Below are positions 1 to 11,900 of a DNA stretch of 64,000 nt, one piece after another (the stretch's first letter is position 1; every line of letters begins with the position of its first letter). This DNA comes from Gamsiella multidivaricata (lineage: Eukaryota; Mortierellomycota; Mortierellomycetes; Mortierellales; Mortierellaceae). Below the pieces are notes generated by a model. That model worked only from the letters and a program-made list of their open reading frames with translations. It had not been told where the DNA came from and did not search any database. Where the stretch lies: positions 62,001 to 126,000 of the forward strand of contig NW_026251801.1 in NCBI RefSeq assembly GCF_025024155.1, given 5' to 3'. The position numbers and the translations under genes are program-made.

Positions 1-1952
1 CCTTGGTAAGTCAATTGAGGATTACCCCCCCTCCCCCCTCCCCCCCCCCCCCCCTCCATCACTGCTTGGTTCTTGATATCAATGGTCTTTTTCACTTCGC
101 CTTTTTAAGGTTGAATACTAATACTCAAGTTCCTTGCTTCATTTTCAAACAGTTACGCCGCTGGATGTGGTCAAGACAAGGCTCCAATCACAAACAGTCG
201 TGGCTACACCAACGTGTGCCGTGCCATTCACTTATACCAGCAACGCGTCTGCATACGAGAAGCTGTGCACCTGCTGTCGCGAAGTCTTCTTTGCGCCCGA
301 ACCTCGACGAACAGCCACAGCAGCGATCCGACAGAACATCGCCAACATACTTTCAGGAGCGATCTCAAAGGACAGACCATCACAACCCCCGCCACCATTC
401 TATCGCCACAGTAATACACCACATGATCCCCACAGCCATCATAACCACCGCCATATCCGAGGCAAGGATGCAGGATGTGGGCCGAGCATCCTTCAGCAGC
501 ACCAGGAGGGTACGGTTGTGGGGATGAAGGCTACGCCAGCACAGCAACGACGACTGGAGCAGTTGGCGGCAAATTGTATAGAGAACAACCATGCGAGCAA
601 GGCGGGGCAAGAACGGCGCTTTCATGGAACGTGGGATGGAATGAAGAAGATTGTACGGTACGAGGGTGCGACTTCGTTATGGAGGGGGCTTTCTCCGACA
701 GTGGCAATGTCGATCCCGGCGACGGTAATTTATTTTGTGGGGTATGATTATCTGAAGGATGTGTTGTCAGAAACGGCGAGGAAGGCGTCACCGGGCTCGT
801 TGTTGGGGCAGACGCTTGTTTTCGAGTACGGCGGTTCGCTTGCACCACTGGTCGCTGGAGCATTTGCACGGAGTAAGTTGTTACAAAAACGTCTGTTTTA
901 TCCTGTTGTGTTTCTGTGCGGCAAGAAAAACTTTCTAATGTTGTCTCTGGTCTTTTCGTCGAGTAGCTGTAGCAGCGACGGTGATTTCGCCACTGGAGCT
1001 ATTCAGGACAAGGATGCAGAGCGTCCACACGGATACAAAGGGGAACTCGGGCTTATTCAGGGGCGTATCGCAAGGAATTGTGGCGATGGTGCGATCAGAA
1101 GGCGTACTTTCACTATGGCGAGGGCTGGCACCAACTCTCTGGCGTGATGTTCCCTTCAGTGGTAAGTCGACGGCTTCTTTTCATGTCGGCCTTTGTTGAC
1201 GGCGTGTGTCGGCTCTTTTTGCTTTTTTTTTTTGCTTTTTTTTTTTCTTTTTTTCGCATTGACTAACGCGTGGTAATTACGTCCGATTTCGCTATATTTG
1301 CGTAGCGCTATACTGGATGGGCTACGAGAATATCAAGAAGCGCCTGGTAGTATGGAGTAACAATCATTCCCAAGTACCATTGAATGAATTCGAGATTGCA
1401 TTCTCCAGTGGTGCTCTCTCTGGCATGGTAAGCAATCTGTATTCAGTTTTACACTGGCTTTTGTTGAGAGTGTGCTTGGTTTAATTGCGCGAACCTTTCT
1501 TTTTTCTACCTTGTACTCACCCATCTACTCCTTCTTTATTACCGCCTCGTGTGCGTTAGATCGCAGCAACGTTGACAACGCCATTCGATGTGGCCAAGAC
1601 CCGCCGCCAGGTGGATTTGATGCAGCCTGTTCACACAAAGATAGGGTCACTGATGCGGGCAATCGTACAGGAAGAAGGCTACCGTGGACTCTGGCGCGGT
1701 CTGACGGCTCGGGTGGCCAAGGTCGCACCAAGCTGTGCGATTATGATCTCAAGCTATGAGATCGGAAAGAAGGCCCTTTCGGAGCAATGGTGGGGACTCG
1801 GATCGTCGTCTGATGGAAAAAATGGGAGTAGTGGGAGCAGTGGGAACGCGAAGGTCGTAGGAAGCGGGGGTGCGACAGGAGCGGATGATCGGTTAGTGTT
1901 GATGCGTGTTGCTGCTACTGCTGCAGGCGTCAGTGCCGCTGCTGCTTCATAA
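1..1952 (+). CDS. MTM1: Mitochondrial carrier, MTM1 / SLC25A39-40 type (5' partial)
   Basis: Inner-membrane mitochondrial carrier. SLC25A39/40 proteins import glutathione into mitochondria, and yeast Mtm1 affects manganese/iron and SOD2 metallation. Exons read as <1-5, 153-872, 967-1161, 1306-1427 and 1560-1952, all GT-AG with consistent phase. The three carrier signatures are visible: PLDVVKTR just after the first acceptor, PLELFRTR at about 993 and PFDVAKTR at about 1581. The matrix-side repeats [19 protein letters not shown] and [13 protein letters not shown] resemble SLC25A40. An insert of about 130 residues rich in Ser, His and Pro lies between the first signature and the first matrix helix, and the tail is Gly/Ser-rich. 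The start codon is left of the window. The family is clear; the exact substrate is inferred from the family. Confidence 0.88.
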
Positions 1953-2389
1953 AGAACGATATTAAGAGGCTCGTCTAGTATTTGACCATGAATGTTGCAC
2001 ATCGTCTCCATACTGCATGTTCTTTATTGTGAGAGTACTTAAAACAATATACAAAACTGGTTGCACTACGCGAGAGAAACATCAATAATGATCATGGTTG
2101 ACTTTTTTTTTTTGTTTCCTTTGCAAGACTTATTGAGAGAACAGAAGTGACAAAGAAAGGGGGTATGGCGGAGCAAATAGACTTTTTTTTTTCATGAAAG
2201 AGTAAACGTGAGAGGCAGGGCGGGAGGAAATAGCAAAAGGGAAAAGGGCATATGTACATTATGCGGATCAAATTACAGAAGCGCGAGAGAAGAAAGACAA
2301 ACTCACACAAAAAAAAACACACATCATGGGAGAAAGAGAGGAGTGAAGAGAAAGGACCACGTAAGAGAGAGAGAAAGACGACCATTGAT
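1953..2389. other. Convergent intergenic region
   Basis: Lies between the 3' ends of the carrier and the hydrolase. It is AT-rich with short A/T runs and AATAA-like elements near 2045, consistent with two facing 3' ends. No gene seen. Confidence 0.6.
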
Positions 2390-5300
2390 TTAGTAGGCCA
2401 AGGTAGAATCCCTCAAGAGCCCCTCCGAAAAATCCTTCGTGTACTGCTCCTGGTGCTGTTTCAACAGCGTCCGATCATCCTCCTCATCCAACAATCCATT
2501 TGGGGTACTCGTGCCCGTGCCCGGCATAGCCGGTCTGACCACATCCGCAACATCGTTCAGCAATGCTGCCGTGATCGCGTTTGTCGGGAGGATCAAATCA
2601 ATCGCCGGATCGAGATGACTCTGTCCTGTGTAGACCTTGAACTTGATATTCGGGATCTCGGCCGCGCAGAGCAAGTTGAACAGGGTCTGGGAGGAATGTG
2701 CAGGGATGAGTCGATCGTGTTCGCCATGGATCAGCAGGATCGATTTCGGGAGCACCTGTTCCAGCAGCTCGGGCTGTTCCAGCGTCGCGGTCGCGGTTGA
2801 GAGGATCCAGGAGGGCGAGCAGGCGAGGTAGTTGTTGGCGGAGCGGTGCATCACCCTCGGCATCGCTGAGACCTCTTCGATCCCGCGCTTGTGCAGATAG
2901 GCGTAGTAGAACGTGATGTCGAACACACCCGAGAACAAAATCAATCCATGCACGCGTTCCTTGAACTGCTTGCTTCCATTCATTTGATGATGTTCGTGGT
3001 GGTGCGTCGTCTCTGGTTGCTCAGGCCATGCAGGGATCCTAACCAACTCTGTCAAATCTCCCTCGACCGCCGGGTCTGGGATCCCTCCCAGCTGCTCAAC
3101 GGCATCATGCATAATCGCCAACGAGGCCACATGCGCGCCCGACCCCGAGCCCATCAAATAAATGTTCGAGGGATCACCTCCATACCGGGTCGCATTCTGA
3201 GCCGTCCAACACACAGCATCCTGAACATCTCGGACCATATCCTCGATCCTCGCGTGCGGGTAACGAGTGTAATCGGGTACGACGACGACGTATCCTTGGT
3301 TGGCCAGGTTCTGGGCCATGGGCATCATCATGCTCTTGTGACCCGAGTCCCAAGCCCCGCCGTAGACGTAGATGATCATGGGGCTACCATTCGATTCGAC
3401 CGTGTGGTCCGATTCCGCGTCATCGTCCGCGTGATGATGATGGTGGTGGTGGTTGCTGTTGTTCAGTGGGTCGGAAGAAGCTGCTGAGGGGCTACCGATG
3501 TAGATATCCAGCAGGTTGTTTCCGCGTCCATAGGGGATGTTTCTAAATCATAAGAGATGTTCGATAGACAAAAAAAAAAAAAAAAAAAAGAGGGGGGGCA
3601 GTGAGGATAGGGGAATTCCAAACTGAACGACAAAGGGAGGGAGGGAAAACTGGGAAGGAGACATTCACGCCCGATATACCCATGTAGTTTTCCCTACTCC
3701 CCCCCCTTCTTCCCAGGCACACACTGACACACACGAACACACAAAGCACATTAGTACACAACCACAGGATGGAACAAGGCACATACTTGACCATATCAGT
3801 TTTCTTGCTGTTTGTGAGCTGGAATCGCGCAAAGTGCCCAAAGAGGGGCACGAGCCGCATAACCTTGCTAAACTGCAGACTCGCATAGGTGGTCACGACC
3901 TTGTACACACGGATCGGATGGTAAGGCAGGTACGGGTACGATTGAGGCGCATCTAGACACGCGAACAAGGACAGGGGAGCAATGCACACATATGTGTTAG
4001 TCTAGTTGGCGCTGACACGAGGGAGAACATGAACATGAACGTAACACCATTTATGCAGCAGAGGGAGGAGAAAGAACACAACATTGCATGAGGATACAAT
4101 ATAGGGAGGGAGAGAAAAAAGGGAGGCAGTGGGGGGATTAGGCGAGCGAGCCGGCTGAGGGGGGGATAATGCAATCCTCATGCCAAGTTGACCAAATCAT
4201 ATGTCATTGACATTGAAAGTATATACAAATGCGTGGTGTGAAGTCTATGCATGCTGCTCTCTCTTTTTCGTGGAGCGGAGAGAGAGAGAGGCCCATCGAT
4301 AAACCAAGATAGGGAAGGGGGCCTATGCTTAGGAAAGTTGTTGTGTAACGCGCATTCATATAACGATTTTTTAACAACCTCCTTACCTGTCTGAGCTGTT
4401 GTTCGATCGTGGAGGAATTACCATCGAGGACCAGGAGACAAAAGACCGAAAGAAAGCGGATGAGGAATAGGTTAATGGTTAGTTACAGCCCATTCTCTCA
4501 CATCCCAGCAAAGCTCTACGCTCCATCTCAAATGCATGGCACGGATACCCTAGCCTAGCGGTATCTTTTTTTTTTCCTTTCGCATTTCCAAATGGCGTGC
4601 GTAACCTCAAAGATGTACAGAAGAAAGGAGAGAAAGCATAGTCGATGATAAAAGGGCTATGATTAATAATATAAAGTGATAGCGAACAAAGACTGCCGAG
4701 GGAGGCCCCAATTGATCGCTACCCTCAAGGTAATAACCATGTAGCCCCCCTCATGCCTTTCAAGCCAGCAACAACAGCAACAACGTGTATCTGATATCAA
4801 GATGTCCGGGAGAGACAGATACAGTCAGGGGAGGTCTAAGAAGAATGGTGGCTGTAGATCTCAATTGGTTGGCCCACGGCGAGGAATCAAAAGTGGTTGG
4901 GGACGAAATTTCAGGGTTTTAGACTACAAACACATGCCCTCTTTCCTTTGTTGGTTGGATTGGGAATCCCCCTCCCCCCCAACACGACAATAGGAAAAAA
5001 GAAGTCGAGAAGAGGGGTGCTTTGACAGGCTGCTTGCATTTCCCATGAGTTAAATGATACTCAATGCTGCTGTCGTTGTTTGTTATTATTTTTTTTTCTG
5101 CTGTTGATGTTGTTTGTTTTTGTTTGGATGGGCTTTTTTTTTTTTTTTTGAAAAATGAGAGTAGGGAGCGTGATAGAAGTGTGTTGAGAGCGGGGAATTA
5201 AAAAGGTCAAGGGTTGACAGAGCAGAATGGTTTTCTGTCGAGTGCTGTAGTGCCGAGTGTCTGTCTCTTTTGCATGCAATAAAGGATGTTGTGCAATGGA

Positions 5301-5629
5301 TAATGGGTATGTCTGCGGATAGTGGTAGAGTGTGCTGAGTGTGCTGAGAAGAAAAAAAAAAAAAAGAACACTTGCCATAGCGAAGATAGATGAGCCATGC
5401 GATGACATAGACCACGCCTAAAGTGTCAAGATAAGAATGAGAATCCAAATTGAACAATGGGTTAGTGCGGATGCTGTTCCTTGCTGCTGCTGTTGGTTGC
5501 TTGCAGAGGAAGGAGCGAAAGATAGGAGACGAAGCATTTACAGGTGAGTGCGATCCAGACGGGGAGGAAGAACGAGGCGAGGAAAGCGAGCCACATTCGC
5601 TGCCTGCGCGATAGGGACGTGGTCGACAT
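2390..5629 (-). CDS. Isoprenylcysteine alpha-carbonyl methylesterase-like alpha/beta hydrolase (membrane-anchored)
   Basis: Four exons: 5629-5542, 5417-5376, 3952-3787 and 3542-2390, giving 482 aa. Exons 1 and 2 encode two hydrophobic segments (around residues 12-28 and 30-42), as expected for an ER/Golgi-anchored esterase. The catalytic part matches plant ICME in order: NIPYGRGNNLLDIY, then YGGAWDSGHKS (oxyanion loop), VVVPDYTRYP, GGDPSNIYLMGSGSGAH (nucleophile Ser in GSGSG), LIHGEHDRLIP (Asp) and GQSHLDP (His). ICME removes the methyl ester from prenylated, carboxyl-methylated CaaX proteins. Intron 2 is about 1.4 kb and begins with GCAAGT, a GC-AG donor; the phases agree without it needing another exon. 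A His/Asp-rich linker precedes the oxyanion loop. It could instead be another ER carboxylesterase of the same fold. Confidence 0.8.
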
Positions 5630-6025
5630 TTGGTCCTTTTTTGTTGTTGCAGTGCGGTAGTGTGGGTGCTTCTGTGGGGGGTGTGGGGGTGTGGGGGAAA
5701 GAAAGAGGATGCAGAAGTGGATGTGAATTGGATGAGAAGAAGAGCGATGGAATGGAGAAAAGGAAAAAAGGGTGTGAGAATGAGAGAACTTTTCCGAGAG
5801 AAGAGGCTCCCGACGACCTGTGGAGAAAGAAACAGGCGGACAAACTCTCTTGTTTCAAACCCGTCTTATTTCAACTGCCGCTTCTGGATACGTGTTTTCT
5901 CTTTTACTACGCCTTGGGGAGGGTTACTCTGAATATTCCTTGGTTAAAGGTCAATACATACATGGCCCATGCTGTCATGGCTATTTCTCACGCTCTTTCC
6001 TTTACGCCTTGCTGCGGTCTCCACA
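5630..6025. other. Intergenic region upstream of the ICME-like gene
   Basis: Holds the 5' flank of the hydrolase (minus strand) and the 3' flank of the next minus-strand gene. G/T-rich between 5640 and 5700. No supported gene. Confidence 0.5.
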
Positions 6026-8580
6026 TCACAAAAACGCACCGAGCAGCTGTACAATAAATGCCACTACGACAAGACCATACACCTGCACAGGCACCCCATT
6101 CCTCATTCCTCCAGACCTTGGCGGCGACCTGTGAATAAACTCCAGCAATACATTTCCACTTCTAAATCCTCGAGCCTGGATGTCAACATTTGGCAGCAGC
6201 AACGTTGGTTCCTTGCGACCCATTGCCATATATCCCGTTAGCTGGTGCCTGTTCTTGACTGTGTAAACGACCGGCACGTCGTTCGAACTACGTCGAAACT
6301 GTCGCTCGCCTTCGTGCATTAGATTGAATCGACCCTGATACGCGATTGGAGTGAACTAGATGCACACCAAAATAACACAAAGGGTCAACAAAGAGCCTCT
6401 CTCTGGTTCAAGCAATGCAGCGAAGCATAAAGACACTGCACTGGAGCGGTCAACTTACGACTTGGACTTGAATAGGTCCACCGCCGGCCGTCATAGCCGC
6501 CAAATCCAGCGCCTGCGCAGGGTCTTCTTCTGGCTCTGCTTCTATCGCAGGATCACCACCGGCCATCATCACCGTTCCATTCCTTCTTGCAGTCGCCGTC
6601 ATCGTCATCGTCGTATTCGCCACCATCCTCGGCCTTAACCCTGACCCCGAGAATATTCGCTTATCGTTCCCATCAATATCCAACTGAATCCTACCTTCGG
6701 CATCCGTGACCTTTGCACGCACTGTGTGCAGGGTTGCCAATCTGCCAGAGATCTCTCCTTCTTCAAGTTTGAGCTCTGTCAGCGCCGTGCTTGCCGCGCT
6801 CAAAAGTTCAATTTCTCCGCCCTTGTCCGTGCTCGACAATGACAACTTGTTCCGGAACACCCAGTTGGGCAAGTTGACGGACACACGGCTATTATGTACT
6901 TGTACGATCAAAGAACCCGTACTCTGGATAACATTCCCCATCAACCCTGTCTCACTGTCTCCTCTTCCGCCTCCTCTTCCATTCCTCTCGTCACCACCTT
7001 CCTCGTCCTTGTCGCCATTTTCTCCTTCTTCTCCTCCTTCGCCCTCACTTAATCCCTCGGGCTCCTTTCTTTCCTTCCGTTTAATTGGGTACACGATCTC
7101 GACATCGACCCTCGCACACTTCCACTTCCGAACCTGGTCTCTGATCGTCTGTGTCATCGCTGACACATCGACCCACACCTCCGCCAACTGCCCATGCCCT
7201 AGATCCGGATGCGTAATGCTCTTTGGTTGAATCGCCTCGCGCACCTTGTCGATGGGTGCTCGGATCTTTAGCTTCATGTCCACAGTTCGGGACCCTGGGG
7301 TATCGGCTTCAATGACCATCACGCGGCCATGCTATTGATTATTTACACAGCAAAAGATTATGTGCGTGTGCTCAGGAAAAATACACATGAAACAAACAAC
7401 ATACAGGGACAACAACAAACACAAGGAAAGATAGCAAGTAGAGGGGAGCGACTTCTACTTACCACCGCTTCGTCCAGATGGAGACGAAGGTTCGTGTAGA
7501 TTTCTGGGTCGAACGAATAGTTGGCGTACACGAACATATCAGATCTACCCGGGGAGCTGCACATGAACGCGTAGTTTTCTTTCCAAAACTGCGTGCATTC
7601 AAAGCGATATGAAAAAAAAAAAAAAAAAAATGAAGCATTCGTTACTAGGGCGAACATGCAAACAGAAGGAAGCAATGGGTCGTCAGACAATAGGAGCCCA
7701 AGGGGGGGGAGAAGAGTCCGACAAAGGAGCTTACTGCATTAAACCCATAGATGAACAGACCCATGAGCGAGAAAACCAATAGTACGATCAATACTATCAT
7801 AACACACACGCAACGCACACACGAAAAAAAAAAAAAAAAAAAAAAAAATTTAATTAGAGAGCACTTTCGCAGCACCCGCCTCTTTTTTTTTTTTTTCTTT
7901 TGCAAACCCCAACCATGAAACATGGAAAAGACAGAAAGAAACATACCGAGTTGGCCCACACGAGGACCGCAAACAATATCGTCGCCTGGTATGGCTCTCC
8001 AGGGTCTTTCCCCTAGAGGTCTCCCACCGTCTGACTGTGTCCTTGATCCTGTCTGCCCCCGCGAGGATGAGGGCATCGAATTATTCGTTGACTGAAAGCT
8101 GCCATAGTTGCCACTGGAGCCTGCACCGTAGCCATTCCTCTGGCTTGAAAGCGGCGTTGTCGATGATCCAGAGGTGTTGTAAGGAGTTGTTGGTGGAGAC
8201 CGAGGACTCGCCGGATTCGTCGTCGCGCGGCTCGAAGGTATGTTGGATGATGAGGGGCCCCCGCTAGACGGCGTTGCTAGAGGGCTTGGATTCGAGCGGT
8301 TCGCAGTTGGTGAAGGTGTTCTGGATGATGAAGGACCTCCGCCAGACGGTGTTGCTGAGGGCCTTGGATTCGAACGACTCGCGGTCGCTGAGGCTGCAGA
8401 CGGTGTTATGTAGGGAGGATGTGGTAACGGTGGTGCACTCGAGGTGTTTACAGATGATACAGGCGCTACAGGTGCTGGTGCTGGTGCTGGTGCTGGTGCC
8501 CACGACGGATTCTGAGTGAAAACCCCCGAGCCATGGGGTGTCGCCTTGGCCTTGTTGTCGAAGGGACTCCGGTTAGACAT
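6026..8580 (-). CDS. Unrecognised membrane protein with Pro/Ser-rich N-terminus and C-terminal hydrophobic end
   Basis: I do not recognise this family. Five exons fit in phase: 8580-7947, 7793-7735, 7588-7463, 7331-6459 and 6334-6026 (666 aa). Residues 1-211 are Pro/Ser/Thr-rich with an Ala-Pro run and a tandem duplication of about 26 residues. Residues 213-231 form one strong membrane segment, encoded almost alone by the 59-nt second exon. The remaining 430 or so residues, probably outside or lumenal, include two nearby Cys-containing stretches, an acidic Gly/Glu insert (about residues 325-355) and alternating beta-type sequence with repeated Gly-Arg-Leu and Gly-Arg-Ile turns. The last 20 residues are hydrophobic (VYGLVVVAFIVQLL), a second membrane or tail-anchor segment. 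The beta-rich part faintly recalls DUF4097-like adhesin folds; that is a guess. Confidence 0.72.
8232..8387. repeat. Two-copy 78-bp coding tandem repeat
   Basis: Two imperfect copies (about 8232-8309 and 8310-8387) inside exon 1 of the membrane-protein gene. Each encodes a 26-residue Ser/Pro unit around SNPxPxATPSxGGPSSS. The offset is a whole number of codons, so the frame is kept. Confidence 0.8.
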
Positions 8581-8962
8581 TGAGCAGTGGCCTTTTTTTT
8601 TGTTGGAGAGGACACTGACAGGGATACAGGGGACGGAGGAAAAGATTAGGTGAAGGAGGAGGGGAAAAAAAGAAAAAAAAAGAAAAAAAGAAGGGCACAG
8701 CAATTGGCGAAGCATGGTTTGGTTTGGTTTGGTTTGGTTTGGTCTCTTTTTTTTTTTTTTTTTTTTTGGCGATCATGCAATGCAGCCCTTTTCATGCTGC
8801 ACAACAAACCCGCTTTGTCACCTCGTCTTCCTGGTTGTATTCGCAGCGATGTTGATTGATGATTCGATGGTAGTGATAATTAAAGGTGATATTATTATGC
8901 GAATATAGATAGTAAAGACGATGCTATTAACTAAGTAGTTAAGTAGTAAACGGGGGTGTCCT
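8581..8962. other. Intergenic region with (GGTTT)n and a long T run
   Basis: Separates two minus-strand genes. Contains about five copies of GGTTT at 8716-8742, followed by a T run of about 19 at 8749-8767. No gene seen. Confidence 0.6.
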
Positions 8963-11900
8963 CTACACCCTGTAGCCCTGCTCCTCAATCTCGGCCTTCT
9001 CGTCCAAGAACTCCTCCTTGTCGCCTACGACACCCGCACTGGGCGTCAGCAGCACCTCCTCTACATTAATCGTATTCCCCGCTGCTGCCGCACTCGCCAG
9101 ACTCCTCAACAGCGTCGCGTTCGCCGGTCCGGTCTCGTCGACCATGCTCGAGAACACCGAGTCCGGTCTGCTCAACAGGTTCGCAGGCGTATCAAACTCC
9201 TTGATCTCTCCATGGTCCAACACGAGCACACGCGAGTAATCGATCACCGTGTTCAACCGATGCGCAATCGTCAGCACCGTCGAATTCGCAAAGTCCACCC
9301 GGATGGCCTTCTGGAGCATCACATCCGTCGCCACATCGACCGACGCCGTCGCCTCGTCCATGATGATCACCCGAGCGTGTGTCAACATCGCCCTTGCAAG
9401 ACACAACAGCTGTCGCTGGCCCACACTCAGGTTCTCGCCAAACTCGCTCACTTGTGAATCCAATCCTCCGTCGCACGAGATCACGTAGTTCTTCAGATCC
9501 GATCTCTCCAGAACCTCCCAGAGTTCTTGATCCGTTCGCTTCTCGAATGGATCGAGGTTTGAGCGAATGGTACCGCTAAACAAGACGGGGTCCTGAGGGA
9601 TGATCGCCAACCGTGTGCGCAGGTCAAAGAGTCCGATCTTGCAGATATCAACTCCATCAATCACCATCGTGCCCTTCGTGGGCTCGACCAGACGGAAGAG
9701 CGCCATCATAATGGAGGATTTGCCGGCACCTGTGCGTCCGACGACTCCGATCTTCTCCCCGCCCTGAATGTCGAGCGAGAGATCATGCAGGACCGAGGGC
9801 AGCTCGGGACGGTAGCGCATCTCCAAATTGCGGATCGAGATCGCTCCTGTGCGAGGCCACGATTCGTCTGGACGGTTGTCGGGAACGATCGCGGCCGCCT
9901 CCACCTGGAGCTTGTCAGCGTAATGGTGCAAACGTTCAACCGCGTTCATGTTGTTTTCCTACATACATACGATGGAATAAAAGCAAAATTGGATAATGGA
10001 TTAGATCAAATTGTTTGGTCTCCGATCTTGAACAGAACAGAGCAGAACAGAACAGAACAGAACAGAACAGAACAGAGACAACACGAGAGAAAGAACAAGC
10101 AGACTTACGACTTCAGCATACTGACGGACACACCAGTTGAAGGTTCCAGTAACGCTCATCGAGTAACTCAGCACAAGACCGATCGTCGCAGCGTCGATGT
10201 TATACCGTCCACAAACTCCCAGCAGCGACGTACAGAGCACCAACGTATTCGCAATCGTCTCTAAACGAACGCCCAACCATCGCTGGATCGAGTAACTCAT
10301 AAAGTACGGTCGGTTCTCCATATCAATGAAGTACTCGTTATTCTCCATAAATCGATCCTGAACACGGTACGCCCGAATGGTCGCCAATCCGCTCAACGTC
10401 TCCGAGAAATGTGCATACAGCGACGAACGCAAGATCGAGTCCAGACGTTTGAGCTCACGCGACGAGGCTCGGTAGTAGATCGCCGCATAATAGTAGAAGA
10501 TCAACATCGGCACCAGTGGGATAAGGAAGTACGGGAAGATGACCGAGATCAGGATAAAGGTCGAGAGCACGATCGAGGCCGTTCCTGTGAACATTCTGTA
10601 GGATTCGCTCAGCAGGTTATCGCACGCATCCACGTCCTTGGAGAATCGGTTGATGATGCGACCGAGAGGAGTCGTGTCAAAGAATGAGGAGGGAGCCCGG
10701 AAGATGTTCTTGAGAGCCTTCTGGTGCAAGACCTTGGCGGCACGCGCACCACCAAGAGAGAAGTAGAAACCGTTGATGAACTGGAAGACACCCTGGGCGA
10801 TGCCCCAGACGGCATAGAGCACCATGTAGAACTTGTGGCTCTCATGGAACCGATCCGCGGTCCACCAACTCAGCCAAAGATCGGTTCTGTATTTTGATAA
10901 ACAACAGCGACGTTAGTGTTTCGAATGAACAGTGCTGTCCTATTTGCTTTCAATAAACAACGACTTTTAAGGATACATACCCGACTTTGGCGACCTGGGT
11001 GATGATGAGCAAGAACAAGAGCAGTGGCAGGAGGTACATACCGCCTGCAGCATTAACATAGTCCATGTAGATCGATCCAGAGACCGAACCCGTCGCACGC
11101 TCCTCCTGTGACATCAGTCCCTTTGGTTTGGCGTCCTTAGCATCCTTCTCCTTCTCGCCCACATCCTTCTTCTCGCCAGACCCTCCCTCCAGAGCCTTCT
11201 CAGCACCGGCCGTGATCGCAGGGTCGACGCTCTGCTCATCCACGGCTTCTTCCAAGTCTGGTTCAATATCCTCGATACCACCATGGGCCTTCATCAGCGA
11301 CGAGAACTCTCCAGCATTCGCCATCAGCTCGTTAAACGTTCCGCGCTCGACAATCTCTCCATCCTTCATACAGATTACATAATCGACCTGGGGCAGAACA
11401 TGAAGCTGATGGGTCACCAGCACACGGGTCTTGCCCTGGAGCGCACCCATGATACAGTTCTTGAACAGGTACTTGCCCACATGAGCATCGACGGCCGACA
11501 GGGGATCGTCCAGCAAGACGACATCCGCATCGAAATAGACTGCACGCGCAATGTTGACACGCTGCTTCTGGCCTCCTGAAAGGTTGATACCGCGTTCTCC
11601 AATCTCGGTCTGGTCGCCATCGGGCAAGATCTGAATATCGCGCTCGAGCGCGCAGTCCTTGAGCACCTGCAGATACCGGGCCTCATCGAAGGGCAGGCCA
11701 AAGAGGATGTTGTCCTTGACGGTCGCGTTCTGGATCCAGGCTGACTGGGGACAGTATCCGATCGAGCCACCGTACTCCATCTGGCCGCCCGTCTTTCTCA
11801 TCTCCCCGACCAGCGCGTTCAGCAACGACGACTTTCCGCTTCCGACAGCTCCGACGATCGCGACGAGCTGACCACGAGGGATCTTGAGGTCAATGTTCTT

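Noticed and set aside
4387..4440. Possible extra exon of the methylesterase-like gene ending CAGACAG before GTAAGG
   Set aside because: The donor looks good, but the frame needed to join the next exon has a TAA just upstream and no acceptor between; a direct join of 5376 to 3952 is in phase without it.
8716..8742. (GGTTT)n considered as a telomere-like repeat
   Set aside because: Only about five units, internal to the contig, and not the TTAGGG type usual in fungi.
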